This document shows, piece after piece, positions 1 to 8,300 of a stretch of 42,833 nucleotides of DNA. A model generated the notes under the pieces. It saw nothing but the letters and a program-made list of their open reading frames with translations. It was not told where the DNA came from and did no database searches. Made by a program: the position numbers and the translations under genes. The stretch covers positions 1-42,833 of the forward strand of contig JAMPDH010000012.1 of the NCBI GenBank assembly GCA_023665725.1, read 5' to 3'. Numbering within the stretch: position 1 is the first letter of the stretch; each line of letters begins with the position of its first letter. Origin of the DNA: Clostridium sp. (GTDB lineage: Bacteria > Bacillota_I > Bacilli_A > RF39 > UBA660).

Positions 1-2
1 CA

Positions 3-815
3 AAAGATAATAATACAACTAATACTGGAAATAACAATTCAAATAATACAAGTGATGTAGTAGAACTTGATATTAATAGTAGTGAAATTCAAGACTTGAC
101 AAAATTTGTAAGGGGATTTGATACTAATAATATATCTGCATGGGGTGTTTTCGGACCTACTCCATTGATGGATGCACTTGACATAAATAATACTAATCGT
201 GATAAAATGATGTTACTCATTTCGAGAGGATTAGAACATACACGGGTATGCGATGCTTTTGATGACTCTTCTGATTGTGCAAGTAAATGCCTTGTTGTAG
301 ATGGTACGTATCATTGCGGTTATGTAGATCAAAAAAGTATGGAGAATAAATTTAGAGAGGTATTTGGACCAGATGTATCTTATACAAATGGAACATTTGG
401 TAATGGAGAGTGTGCTTTAGCAACTGAATATGATTCAAAAACACAAAAATATTGGGCTGCTTATGTATGTGGTGGTGATGCGGACTACCCAGAATATTAT
501 AACGAATTATATAGAGCAGAACAAAAAGGTGATGAAATATATACTTACTGGTATTTTTATGAAACGCCTTATTATCCTATTGAGTCATATGAATATGACT
601 ATGACTCATCAGATTACATTCACTATTCAGATTATATTCACTATTTATCAATAATAGATGCAAATGGTGTAGAACACGAAATAGTTATTGATGATAATGA
701 AGTAAAGGAAGAGTTTAATAAGCTTAAGACAATAATGGATTTAAAAACATATAAAATAACATATAAAAAACAAAGTGATGGAAAATATTATATATATAGT
801 GGAGAATGGGTGTAA
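3..815 (+). CDS. C-terminal part of an unrecognised exported-looking protein (5' end outside window)
   Basis: The frame is open from the left edge, so the true start lies upstream; the TTG at 96 is only an internal codon. The visible part begins with an Asn/Thr/Ser/Gly-rich linker (about residues 1-18), typical of a spacer behind a signal peptide or membrane anchor. A compact domain with six Cys follows. Then comes a strongly Tyr/Asp-rich stretch holding a tandem six-residue duplication, SDYIHY twice, encoded by two 18-bp units at 609-626 and 627-644 that differ by one base. I recognise no family. The paired Cys residues and the linker suggest a surface protein stabilised by disulfides (inference). 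The stop codon lies in the loop of its own terminator. Confidence 0.75.
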   Translation, partial: KDNNTTNTGNNNSNNTSDVVELDINSSEIQDLTKFVRGFDTNNISAWGVFGPTPLMDALDINNTNRDKMMLLISRGLEHTRVCDAFDDSSDCASKCLVVDGTYHCGYVDQKSMENKFREVFGPDVSYTNGTFGNGECALATEYDSKTQKYWAAYVCGGDADYPEYYNELYRAEQKGDEIYTYWYFYETPYYPIESYEYDYDSSDYIHYSDYIHYLSIIDANGVEHEIVIDDNEVKEEFNKLKTIMDLKTYKITYKKQSDGKYYIYSGEWV

Positions 816-835
816 CCATTCTTTTCTTTATTTTA
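803..835 (+). terminator. Intrinsic terminator with stop codon in the loop
   Basis: Stem AGAATGG (803-809) pairs with CCATTCT (816-822) around the loop GTGTAA, followed by a T-rich tail. The TAA stop (813-815) of the upstream gene is in the loop. Confidence 0.85.
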
Positions 836-865
836 TTGATATTACATCTTTTCATATGATATAAT
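836..865 (+). promoter_or_regulatory. Sigma-A-type promoter of the VanY-like gene
   Basis: TTGATA at 836-841 and TATAAT at 860-865, spacer 18 bp. Predicted transcription start is near 872, giving a leader of about 12 nt that begins in the GGAGG site. Confidence 0.6.
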
Positions 866-883
866 TAAAATGGAGGAAATAAG

Positions 884-1465
884 ATGGACTATTTATTGTT
901 AGTTAACAAAGTAAATAAATTACAAAAAAACTATGTTCCTAAAGATTTAGTAGAAGTAAAAACTATTATACCTGGTTCTGTTCAAGTAGATAGGAAAATA
1001 TATTTAGAGAAATTAGTTGCTAAAAAATGGCTAGAATTAAAAAAATATGTATCAGATTTAGGCTATAATATAGATATATCTAGTGGGTATAGAAGTTATG
1101 AATATCAACAAAAGTTATTGGATAATAAAATAGAAGAAAAAGGTTATAAGGAAGCTTTAAAAATAGCTGCTATACCTGGAACGAGCGAACATCAAACTGG
1201 TTTATGCCTTGATTATGAAAAATATTATTATGAAGATAATACTCTTAAATCAGATTTGAATGAATCAGATGTTGAATATAAAATTGTAAATGAAATTGCG
1301 CATCAATATGGTTTTATAATTAGATATCCTAAGGGAAAAGAAGATATAACAGGTTATAAATTTGAACCATGGCATTTAAGATATGTAGGTTTGAAAGCGG
1401 CTTTGAAAATATATAAAGATAATATTACATTAGAAGAATATACTCATAAGATTTTAATAAAATAA
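884..1465 (+). CDS. VanY/M15B-family D-alanyl-D-alanine carboxypeptidase
   Basis: Zn-dependent peptidase of the LAS/M15B group, which trims the terminal D-Ala from peptidoglycan stem peptides. Family motifs are clear: SGYRSYEYQQKLL (67-79), SEHQTGLCLDY (101-111) with Zn ligands His103 and Asp110, and EPWHLRYVG (161-169) with catalytic Glu161 and ligand His164. The 193-residue length matches a bare catalytic domain. The start at 884 is set by GGAGG at 872-876. An ATG at 870 is out of frame. Oddly, there is no signal peptide or membrane segment, whereas most VanY proteins are exported, so the product looks cytoplasmic or leaves the cell by another route. It is preceded by its own promoter and is not in an operon. 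Confidence 0.88.
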   Translation: MDYLLLVNKVNKLQKNYVPKDLVEVKTIIPGSVQVDRKIYLEKLVAKKWLELKKYVSDLGYNIDISSGYRSYEYQQKLLDNKIEEKGYKEALKIAAIPGTSEHQTGLCLDYEKYYYEDNTLKSDLNESDVEYKIVNEIAHQYGFIIRYPKGKEDITGYKFEPWHLRYVGLKAALKIYKDNITLEEYTHKILIK

Positions 1466-1494
1466 TTGACATTTATAATTCATATTTGTATACT
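1466..1494 (+). promoter_or_regulatory. Near-consensus promoter of frr
   Basis: TTGACA (1466-1471), 17-bp spacer, TATACT (1489-1494). Predicted start is near 1501. It overlaps the TTG at 1486 and so rules that codon out as the frr start. Confidence 0.85.
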
Positions 1495-1521
1495 ATATTT
1501 AGAAAGATGAGAGGAAAATTT

Positions 1522-2064
1522 ATGGATGATATTTTAACAGAAACTGAACTTAAAATGCAAAGTACAATTGAAAATATGGAAAAAAGATTTCAAAATATAA
1601 GAGCAGGTAGAGCAAATCCTACAATATTAGATCCAGTTATGGTTGATTATTATGGAACTTCAACTCCTTTAAAGCAGTTAGCAAATATATCAATACCGGA
1701 GGCAAGACAATTAATGATTAAACCATTTGATAAAAGTATTTTAAGTTCTATTGAAAAGGCTATTTATGAGGCTAATATAGGTTTGACTCCAAATAACAAT
1801 GGAGAAATAATAATACTTAATATTCCAACACTTACAGAAGATACAAGAAGAGAATATGTAAAGCAAGTAAAAACGATATCAGAGGAAGCTAAAATTGCCT
1901 TAAGGAATATAAGACAAGATGCTAATAATGATATAAAAAAATCAGATATGACAGAAGATGAACAGAAGAATTTAACTGATGATGTACAAGAATTAATTAA
2001 TAAATATAATAAAGTTGTTGATGAAAAATTAAAAGTAAAAGAACAAGAATTAATGACTGTATAA
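1522..2064 (+). CDS. frr: Ribosome recycling factor
   Basis: RRF splits post-termination ribosomes together with EF-G. The 180-residue product spans the whole family: an N-terminal helix with MENMEKRFQNIRAGRANP-type sequence (RAGRANP is the hallmark), the strand motif PVMVDYYGTSTPLKQLANI, and the C-terminal LTEDTRREYVKQVK and NIRQDANNDIKK helices. The ATG at 1522 is preceded by GAGGAAA (1510-1516). An upstream in-frame TTG at 1486 lies within the -10 box and cannot be translated from this promoter. In most Firmicutes frr follows pyrH; here it is monocistronic, with its own strong promoter and a bidirectional terminator. Confidence 0.97.
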   Translation: MDDILTETELKMQSTIENMEKRFQNIRAGRANPTILDPVMVDYYGTSTPLKQLANISIPEARQLMIKPFDKSILSSIEKAIYEANIGLTPNNNGEIIILNIPTLTEDTRREYVKQVKTISEEAKIALRNIRQDANNDIKKSDMTEDEQKNLTDDVQELINKYNKVVDEKLKVKEQELMTV

Positions 2065-2080
2065 AAATATTACATATAAA

Positions 2081-2119
2081 AACCTATAAGATATTTATAT
2101 CTTATAGGTTAATTTTTTT
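2081..2119. terminator. Bidirectional terminator between frr and popT
   Basis: Perfect 13-bp stem (2081-2093 with 2098-2110) around a TTTA loop, T-rich on both exits. The minus-strand gene ends at 2109-2111, so its stop codon is at the foot of the hairpin. Confidence 0.9.
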
Positions 2120-2966
2120 CTTTTTTTCCTAAAATAGTAATAGCAATAGCACCAATTATAAAAGTAATAATAGAGGTTATTGTAGTTACTAAATCATATC
2201 CTTTTAATGGAATTATAGTTATTGCACTCATTAAAATTAATCCTAATATAAAACTCATTGTATTGGTTTTATACTTTTTTAAAAGAGAACTTGTTAGTTT
2301 TGCACTAACTATTATTCCTATTAGAACTCCTATTGCTATAATACATAAGCCTATTAATATTTGAGGATTAAAACTAGTTATATTTGCAACATAACCTTTG
2401 AATATATGGTACCAACCTAATATTAATAGTATCATTGACCCTGATATTCCAGGAAATATAGTAGCAGCTCCAGAGATAAAACCTAGTAAAAAAATTTGTA
2501 ATATATATATTAATGTAAAATTATTAGCAATAAGTTCTTCTAATGTTATATTGGAATTAGTGTTACTTGGTGATAAAAATGTAAGAGCACCAATAACTAA
2601 AATACCTAAAATAAACCATATTATGGAAATTTTATTATCTTTTATCTCTTTATTTTTAACAATTGGTAAACTAAATAAAATAAGCCCTGCAAAGCACATT
2701 AATGTTTGATTTTCAAAATTTTCAAATAAAAATGTTAATATTTTTGCAAATCCTACAAGGCCGATACCCATACCAATAACTAAAATCACTAAAAATTTAA
2801 ATGCTTCTAATCTTCTTTTTTTGTCGATTTTAAATTTAAAAAAATCAGATATAGAATTCATAGTTTTATCAAATATACCAAGTAGAACAATCATTGTTCC
2901 GCCGCTTATACCAGGTATAATATTTGCAACACCAATAAGTATTCCACCTAAAAAAGTCCTTAACAT
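2109..2966 (-). CDS. popT: DUF368 membrane protein, undecaprenyl-phosphate translocase family (PopT)
   Basis: A 285-residue polytopic protein with the duplicated DUF368 signatures GVANIIPGISGGTM near the N-terminus and GAATIFPGISGSMILL in the middle, separated by several hydrophobic helices. DUF368 proteins (PopT) are one of two known families that return the lipid carrier undecaprenyl phosphate to the cytoplasmic face, so this serves the wall pathway encoded elsewhere in the window. The ATG has AGGAGG seven bases upstream on the minus strand (2972-2977). It is transcribed from a divergent promoter shared with the AI-2E-type gene. The family assignment is secure; the substrate rests on family knowledge. 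Confidence 0.9.
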   Translation of the reverse strand: MLRTFLGGILIGVANIIPGISGGTMIVLLGIFDKTMNSISDFFKFKIDKKRRLEAFKFLVILVIGMGIGLVGFAKILTFLFENFENQTLMCFAGLILFSLPIVKNKEIKDNKISIIWFILGILVIGALTFLSPSNTNSNITLEELIANNFTLIYILQIFLLGFISGAATIFPGISGSMILLILGWYHIFKGYVANITSFNPQILIGLCIIAIGVLIGIIVSAKLTSSLLKKYKTNTMSFILGLILMSAITIIPLKGYDLVTTITSIITFIIGAIAITILGKKEKN

Positions 2967-2984
2967 ATATTCCTCCTAGGATAA

Positions 2985-3036
2985 ATTATATCATTTATTA
3001 AATTTGATGTAAATATATAAACAAATGTGTTATAAT
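2985..3036. promoter_or_regulatory. Divergent promoters popT / AI-2E transporter
   Basis: Minus strand: TTTACA (3008-3013) and TATAAT (2985-2990), spacer 17. Plus strand: extended -10 TGTTATAAT (3028-3036). The same 3008-3013 hexamer lies 17 bp from both -10 boxes, so the two promoters appear to share a -35 region and may compete. Confidence 0.65.
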
Positions 3037-3056
3037 AATTAGAAGTGAGGTGTCTT

Positions 3057-4211
3057 ATGATAATTAGAAAGAAAAAACATGATGAAAACACACAAATAGA
3101 TAAAGAAAAAGTTAATGATGTATTAAGTTTATCAAAAAAAATACTAAAAATTTTATATATTCTTTTAATAATAATTGGGATATATACTGTATTTATACTT
3201 GCTAGAGATACTAGAATATTTCATATAATAATTTCTGTTCTTAAGATAGTAGCGCCACTTTTTATAGGAATTGTTATTGCTTGGCTTTTTGATCCATTAG
3301 TAAAATGGCTCCAAAAAAAAGGCATAAAAAGAATTTTTGGAACAATCTTAGTATATGTAGCATTTGTTGGAATACTTGTATTAATTGTAAGTTTAATAAT
3401 ACCAATTTTAACAGAGCAAATAAATGATTTTGTTGCTACAAGTATACCTGCAATAATAGATACTTCTAAAAACTTTATAAATGATGTTTTTGAAAAACTT
3501 TCATCAGTTACATCATTTGATGTAGAAGGTATGAAAATAGAAATATTTAATAAAATAGCTCAAATTGGTGGAAGTTTAACTTCAGATTTACCAACAATAA
3601 CAGTAAATATACTAAAATCAATTTTTTCAGGTATTGGTACTATAGTAATTGGATTAGTAATAGGCTTCTATTTACTTTTAAGCTTTGATAGTGCGACTGA
3701 CACTATAATAACACTTTTACCTGAAAGATTTAGAAAAGATACAACTGATTTAGCAAATGATGTAAATACCTCTTTAAGAAGTTTTGTTACAGGAGCATTA
3801 TTAGATGCATTGTTAGTATTTGTAGTAACATCTATTGGATTTTATATAGTAGGACTAAAGGCTCCACTTTTATTTGGACTTTTCTGTGGGCTTACAAATG
3901 TAATCCCTTTTGCAGGACCATATATAGGTGGAATTCCCGCAGTTATAGTAGGGCTATCTCAGGGATTGCCAACAGGTATTTTAACACTAATAGTTATAGT
4001 TGTAATTCAATTTATAGAGGGAAATTTCCTTCAAGCTTTAATAATGAGCAAGACTACTAAACTCCATCCAGTTACAATTATGTTAGGACTTTTAGTATTC
4101 GCACATTTTTGGGGAATACTTGGCATGCTTATTTCAACACCAATAATAGCGGCTTTAAAAGCAATTATTGTATTTTTTGATAATAAGTATGATATATTAA
4201 AGCTAAATTAG
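3057..4211 (+). CDS. AI-2E family (UPF0118/PF01594) membrane transporter
   Basis: A 384-residue protein with an N-terminal cytoplasmic tail, about eight membrane helices and the family's GLTNVIPFAGPYIGGIPA motif in the C-terminal half, followed by QFIEGNFLQALIMSK and HPVTIMLGLLVFAHFWGILG. Members export or exchange small solutes (autoinducer-2 in TqsA, Na+/H+ in some relatives). The substrate here cannot be told from sequence. The start is ATG 3057 with GAGGTG at 3047-3052; the GTG at 3045 overlaps that ribosome site and is rejected. It is the first gene of an operon with the dNMP kinase-like gene (8-bp gap) and alaS. Confidence 0.9.
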   Translation: MIIRKKKHDENTQIDKEKVNDVLSLSKKILKILYILLIIIGIYTVFILARDTRIFHIIISVLKIVAPLFIGIVIAWLFDPLVKWLQKKGIKRIFGTILVYVAFVGILVLIVSLIIPILTEQINDFVATSIPAIIDTSKNFINDVFEKLSSVTSFDVEGMKIEIFNKIAQIGGSLTSDLPTITVNILKSIFSGIGTIVIGLVIGFYLLLSFDSATDTIITLLPERFRKDTTDLANDVNTSLRSFVTGALLDALLVFVVTSIGFYIVGLKAPLLFGLFCGLTNVIPFAGPYIGGIPAVIVGLSQGLPTGILTLIVIVVIQFIEGNFLQALIMSKTTKLHPVTIMLGLLVFAHFWGILGMLISTPIIAALKAIIVFFDNKYDILKLN

Positions 4212-4219
4212 GAGGAAAT

Positions 4220-4750
4220 ATGAAAATAATTTTACTTAGTGGTAAAGCGCGTAATGGAAAAGATACAACTGCTTTAATGTTAAAGGAAATATATGAGAAA
4301 GATAATAAAAAGGTTATAATTTTATCTTATTCATTTTATTTAAAAGAATATGCTAAAAAGATAAGTAATTGGGACGGAAAAGAGGAAAACAAACCTAGAG
4401 ATTTATTACAACAGCTTGGAACTGAAATAATAAGAAATAATATTGATGAGTTATTTTTTGTAAAAAGAATGATAGAGGATATAAAAGTTTATTCTTATTA
4501 TTTTGATATTATTATAATATCAGATGTAAGACTTAAAAATGAAATAGTATGGATAAAAAGCAGTTTTGAAAATGTTTACCCAATTAGAATTATAAGACCA
4601 AATTTTAATAATGGTTTATCAGAAGAACAAAAAAGGCATATAACTGAAGTGGATTTAGATGATTATGATTTCAAATATAAAATAGTTAATGATAAGACTT
4701 TAGTAGAATTAAATAAAAAAGTAGAAGAGTTAGTTGAGGTATTAAAATGA
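4220..4750 (+). CDS. Deoxynucleoside monophosphate kinase-like P-loop protein
   Basis: A 176-residue P-loop kinase with Walker A GKARNGKDT (8-16), in the style of the phage T4-type dNMP kinases and related CMP/dephospho-CoA kinase-like proteins. DVRLKNEIVWI in the middle is the conserved Asp-Arg segment of that group. RDLLQQLGTEIIRN resembles the substrate lid. It probably phosphorylates a (deoxy)nucleoside monophosphate, but the exact substrate is not readable. AGGAGG precedes the ATG. The TGA stop overlaps the alaS start as ATGA (4747-4750), showing translational coupling, and shows that TGA is a real stop in this organism. Confidence 0.72.
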   Translation: MKIILLSGKARNGKDTTALMLKEIYEKDNKKVIILSYSFYLKEYAKKISNWDGKEENKPRDLLQQLGTEIIRNNIDELFFVKRMIEDIKVYSYYFDIIIISDVRLKNEIVWIKSSFENVYPIRIIRPNFNNGLSEEQKRHITEVDLDDYDFKYKIVNDKTLVELNKKVEELVEVLK

Positions 4751-6495
4751 ATATAAGAGAGTTATATATAGACTTTTTTGTAGGTAAAGGTCATAAACAA
4801 ATTCCAAGTGCACCAGTAGTTCCAGAAAACGATCCATCTGTTTTATTTAATACGGCTGGAATGCAACAATTGGTTCCATATTTAATGGGCGAAAAACATC
4901 CATACGGAACTAGACTTTGTGATTATCAAAAGTGTATAAGAACAAATGATTTAGACGAGGTTGGGGATAAAACGCATCATACTTTTTTTGAAATGCTTGG
5001 TAATTGGTCATTAGGAGACTATTTTAAAGAGGAAAGTATAAAATATAGTTTTGAATTTTTAACTAAAGTGTTGAATATACCAGTAAACAGACTTGCTGTA
5101 ACTGTATTTAAAGGTACGGATAGTATCCCAAAAGATGAATTATCAGCAAGTATATGGAAAAGTTTGGGAATAAGTGAGGAAAAAATAGCATATTTAGATA
5201 ATGATAATTTTTGGATAGCAGGCGAAACTGGGCCATGTGGCTCTGATACTGAGATATTTTATTTTAGAAGTAATGATATAATTCCAGATAAATTTGATCC
5301 TAATGATGATAGATGGGTAGAAATTTGGAATAATGTATTTATGGAATTTTATAAAAATAGTGATGGAAGTATAACGGAACTTTCTAAAAAAAATGTAGAT
5401 ACTGGTATGGGATTAGAAAGAATTGTAGCAGTAATGGAAGGCGTAACAGATAACTATGAAAGCTCAATTTGGAAAGATATAATTTCTTTGATAGAAAAAA
5501 TATCTGGTAAAAGTTATAATGAAGATAAAAAAAGTATGAGGATTATTGCTGATCATATAAGAACAGCTGTATTTATATCAGCAGATTATGCAGGAATTAA
5601 ACCTTCTAATACTGATCAAGGATATATACTTAGAAGATTAATAAGAAGGGCTATTAGGTATGCTAAAAAGTTAGATATTGATATTAGTAGTAACTGGGAA
5701 GAGGTTATCGCTACTAAAATAATAAATAAGTATTCTAAATATTATAAAGAAGTAGAAGAAAATAAAAATATAGTTTTAGAAGTATTAAGAAATGAAAAAT
5801 TAAAGTTTAATAGAACTCTTGAAAAAGGTTTAAAAGAATTTGAAAAAATGGCCAGTAGTTTAGAAAATAAATTTTTAAATAAAGATTTGGCTTTTAAACT
5901 TTATGATACATATGGATTTCCTATTGAATTAACACTAGAACTTTCAAATGAACTAGGAATAACAGTTGATGTAGATGGATTTAATGAAAAATTTAAAGCT
6001 CATCAAGAATTATCTAGGGCAGGTTCTACTGCTAAATTTAAAGGTGGCCTTTCTAGCACAAGTGATATTAATATTAAATATCATACAGCAACACATTTAC
6101 TTAATGCTGCTTTAAAACACGTATTAGGTTCTCATGTTCATCAAAAAGGAAGTAATATTACTGAGGAAAGAATGAGATTTGATTTTTCACATGATAATAA
6201 AATGACTCCAGAGGAGATAAAAGAAACAGAAGAATTAGTAAATAAATATATACAAATGTCTTTACCAGTTACAAAAGAGGAAATGGATAAAGAAAGTGCG
6301 ATTAAATCAGGGGCGGAATGTATGTTTATAGATAGGTATCCTGATATAGTAACAGTATATTCCATAGGTGATGTTTCAAAAGAACTTTGTGGTGGTCCAC
6401 ATGTAGAAAATACTAATACACTTGGGCATTTTAAAATAATAAAAGAAGAAGCTTCTTCAGCCGGTGTAAGAAGAATAAAGGCAATACTAGAGTAG
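4747..6495 (+). CDS. alaS: Short alanyl-tRNA synthetase lacking the beta-barrel and C-Ala regions
   Basis: Charges tRNA-Ala. The class II catalytic core is complete (PENDPSVLFNTAGMQQ at 26-41, THHTFFEMLGNWSLGDYF around 76-93, VDTGMGLERI, DHIRTAVF). The editing site is present with HTATH (446-450) and CGGPH (548-552), which together bind Zn. At 582 residues it is far shorter than the usual 850-880. It stops right after AGVRRIKAILE, so the coiled coil/DHHA1 and C-Ala domain are missing. The segment between the tRNA-binding helices and HTATH is also collapsed: FKGGLSSTSD replaces the usual beta-barrel with its ESGGQ motif. From memory this compact layout matches AlaRS of Patescibacteria (CPR). 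It is the third gene of its operon, with the stop codon in a terminator. Confidence 0.95.
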   Translation: MNIRELYIDFFVGKGHKQIPSAPVVPENDPSVLFNTAGMQQLVPYLMGEKHPYGTRLCDYQKCIRTNDLDEVGDKTHHTFFEMLGNWSLGDYFKEESIKYSFEFLTKVLNIPVNRLAVTVFKGTDSIPKDELSASIWKSLGISEEKIAYLDNDNFWIAGETGPCGSDTEIFYFRSNDIIPDKFDPNDDRWVEIWNNVFMEFYKNSDGSITELSKKNVDTGMGLERIVAVMEGVTDNYESSIWKDIISLIEKISGKSYNEDKKSMRIIADHIRTAVFISADYAGIKPSNTDQGYILRRLIRRAIRYAKKLDIDISSNWEEVIATKIINKYSKYYKEVEENKNIVLEVLRNEKLKFNRTLEKGLKEFEKMASSLENKFLNKDLAFKLYDTYGFPIELTLELSNELGITVDVDGFNEKFKAHQELSRAGSTAKFKGGLSSTSDINIKYHTATHLLNAALKHVLGSHVHQKGSNITEERMRFDFSHDNKMTPEEIKETEELVNKYIQMSLPVTKEEMDKESAIKSGAECMFIDRYPDIVTVYSIGDVSKELCGGPHVENTNTLGHFKIIKEEASSAGVRRIKAILE

Positions 6496-6516
6496 TATTG
6501 CTTTGTTATTTTTGTT
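6478..6516 (+). terminator. Terminator of the AI-2E/dNMP kinase/alaS operon
   Basis: GCAATACTA (6481-6489), loop GAG, TAGTATTGC (6493-6501), then a T-rich tail. The alaS stop TAG is the first three bases of the 3' arm. Confidence 0.88.
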
Positions 6517-6525
6517 AAAAATTTC

Positions 6526-6554
6526 TTGAGAAAGCATAATAAATATGTTATATT
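6526..6554 (+). promoter_or_regulatory. Promoter of the prepilin gene, extended -10
   Basis: TTGAGA (6526-6531), 17-bp spacer, TGT-TATATT (6546-6554). Predicted start near 6561, about 13 nt before the ATG. It excludes the in-frame upstream start at 6526. Confidence 0.6.
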
Positions 6555-6573
6555 TATTATAGAGGTAGAATAT

Positions 6574-6924
6574 ATGAAAAAAGGATTTACTTTAATAGAG
6601 TTAATGGGAGTTATAGTAATATTAGCTATACTTTCTATAATTGTAGTTGTAGGAATTGATAAATCTATATCTGAAGGTAGACAGGATTTATATGAAAAAC
6701 AGATAACTGCTATAGAATTAAGTGCGAAAGAATGGATAATTGATAATCCAAATTTGAGACCAATGGACAATGACCCCCTTATTATAACTATTCAAACATT
6801 AGTAGATGATGGTAGAATAGATTCTGATATAACAAATCCTAAAACAGGTGAAAAATTTGATTTATCTACTCAAATAAAAATAACTAAAGTGGTTAATACA
6901 TATAGTGCGAAAGTCTTAGACTAA
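6574..6924 (+). CDS. Type IV prepilin-like protein (pseudopilin)
   Basis: A 116-residue protein with the prepilin signature MKKGFTLIELMGVIVILAIL: a short basic leader cut after Gly4, N-methylated Phe, Glu at mature position 5, then a hydrophobic helix. The C-terminal domain is small, ending with VNTYSAKVLD, the size of ComGC or GspG-type pseudopilins. Such proteins assemble into short fibres for DNA uptake or secretion. The ATG at 6574 has AGAGGT upstream. No prepilin peptidase, ATPase or platform protein is nearby, so it is an orphan here. It would need assembly genes elsewhere. The role (competence, adhesion or secretion) is undetermined. Confidence 0.88.
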   Translation: MKKGFTLIELMGVIVILAILSIIVVVGIDKSISEGRQDLYEKQITAIELSAKEWIIDNPNLRPMDNDPLIITIQTLVDDGRIDSDITNPKTGEKFDLSTQIKITKVVNTYSAKVLD

Positions 6925-6972
6925 ACACCAACTAATAATACCCGAATAATATATTATTAGAGGTGTTTTTTT
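6924..6972 (+). terminator. Terminator-like hairpin that also hides the murE ribosome site
   Basis: Two-part stem: AACACC (6924-6929) with GGTGTT (6962-6967), and CTAATAATA (6932-6940) with TATTATTAG (6952-6960), followed by a run of T to 6972. The murE ribosome site GAGGTG (6960-6965) is in the 3' arm, and the GTG start follows the T run at once. No separate murE promoter is visible in the gap. It may be a plain terminator, an attenuator or a translational lid. Confidence 0.7.
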
Positions 6973-8292
6973 GTGAATATAAAAACTGATTCTAGGAAAA
7001 TAGAAAAAGGAGATACTTTTGTTGCGATAAAGTATAATAACGATGGACATGATTATATAGAGGATGCAATAAAAAATGGAGCTTCTAAAATTGTATGTAA
7101 TAGAGGACTTTATAGTGTTGAAACATTACTTGTAAAAGATACACATGAGTATCTTGTTAATTATTTAAAAGACAATTATTATGATGAAATTAAAGATTTA
7201 AAATTAATTGCTTTAACAGGGACAAATGGTAAGACAACTACTTGTTATTTAATATGGCAAATGTTAAATACGTTAGGAATAAAATGTGGTTATATAGGAA
7301 CTATTGGATTTTATATTGATGATAAAGTAAGGGATTTAAATAATACGACTCCGGATATATTAGATATATATGAAATGTTGCTTGAATGCAAACAGAAAAG
7401 CTGTCAATATGTAGTAATGGAAGCTAGTAGTCATGCACTTTCATTAGATAGATTAAAGAGTTTATTATTTGATTATGCTATATTTACAAATCTTACTCAA
7501 GATCATTTAGATTATCATAAGACAATGCAAAATTATGCTCTTTGTAAACAAAAATTATTTAATATGTTAAAAGAGGATGGTAAAGCTATAGTAAATATAG
7601 ATGATAGTTATAAAGATTACTTTTTAGTGGAAAACAAAACTATAACATATGGATTTAGTGAAAGTGATTATAATATATCAGATTTAAGTATCAGTAAAAA
7701 TGGAACAACATTTAAGGTAAATAATGAAACATACGAAACAAAATTAATAGGTAAATATAATGTTTATAATAGCGCTATATGTGTAATATTAATGAAGGAA
7801 CTTGGTTTAAATAATATTATTAATAAATTAAGTGCTCCTAAAGGAAGAATGCAAAGAATAGAATACAAAGATAATTCTATAGTAATAGATTATGCTCATA
7901 CTCCTGATGCAGTTAGTAAGGTAATTACTGCTGCTCGCGAAATAGGATATAATAATATATATACAATAATTGGATGTGGTGGAAATAGGGATAAAACAAA
8001 AAGAAGTATAATGGGGCGTACTGCAAGTGATTTATCCGATTATGTTATATTAACAAGTGATAATCCAAGAGATGAGAATCCTGTTGATATAGTAAATGAT
8101 ATGATAGATGGAATAGATAAAGAAAATTACGAAATAATAGTAAATAGGGAAAAAGCTATAATAAGGGGTATACAATTATTAGATAAAAGTGATATACTAT
8201 TAATATTAGGAAAAGGACACGAAGAGTATCAAATAATTAATGGTATAAAGTATGATTTTTCTGATTTAGAAATAGTTAATAGAAATATATAG
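6973..8292 (+). CDS. murE: UDP-MurNAc-tripeptide synthetase MurE, predicted meso-DAP-adding
   Basis: Adds the third residue to UDP-MurNAc-L-Ala-D-Glu in the cytoplasm. The three Mur-ligase domains are in order: N-terminal UDP-binding domain with TDSRKIEKGDTFVA (5-18), the central ATPase with TGTNGKTT (82-89), SSHAL and the lysine to be carbamylated in NYALCKQKLF, and the C-terminal domain with TSDNPRDENP (361-370). The DNPR motif is the one known from meso-diaminopimelate-adding MurE; Lys-adding enzymes usually have DNPA-like versions. So an mDAP wall is inferred. Length 439 is slightly short because of small loops. The start is GTG 6973. The gene is followed 8 bp later by mraY. Confidence 0.95.
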   Translation: MNIKTDSRKIEKGDTFVAIKYNNDGHDYIEDAIKNGASKIVCNRGLYSVETLLVKDTHEYLVNYLKDNYYDEIKDLKLIALTGTNGKTTTCYLIWQMLNTLGIKCGYIGTIGFYIDDKVRDLNNTTPDILDIYEMLLECKQKSCQYVVMEASSHALSLDRLKSLLFDYAIFTNLTQDHLDYHKTMQNYALCKQKLFNMLKEDGKAIVNIDDSYKDYFLVENKTITYGFSESDYNISDLSISKNGTTFKVNNETYETKLIGKYNVYNSAICVILMKELGLNNIINKLSAPKGRMQRIEYKDNSIVIDYAHTPDAVSKVITAAREIGYNNIYTIIGCGGNRDKTKRSIMGRTASDLSDYVILTSDNPRDENPVDIVNDMIDGIDKENYEIIVNREKAIIRGIQLLDKSDILLILGKGHEEYQIINGIKYDFSDLEIVNRNI

Positions 8293-8300
8293 GAGGAAAT

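Noticed and set aside
6141-6770. Minus-strand 209-codon frame over the end of alaS
   Set aside because: It overlaps conserved AlaRS editing-domain codons and has no matching family or ribosome site.
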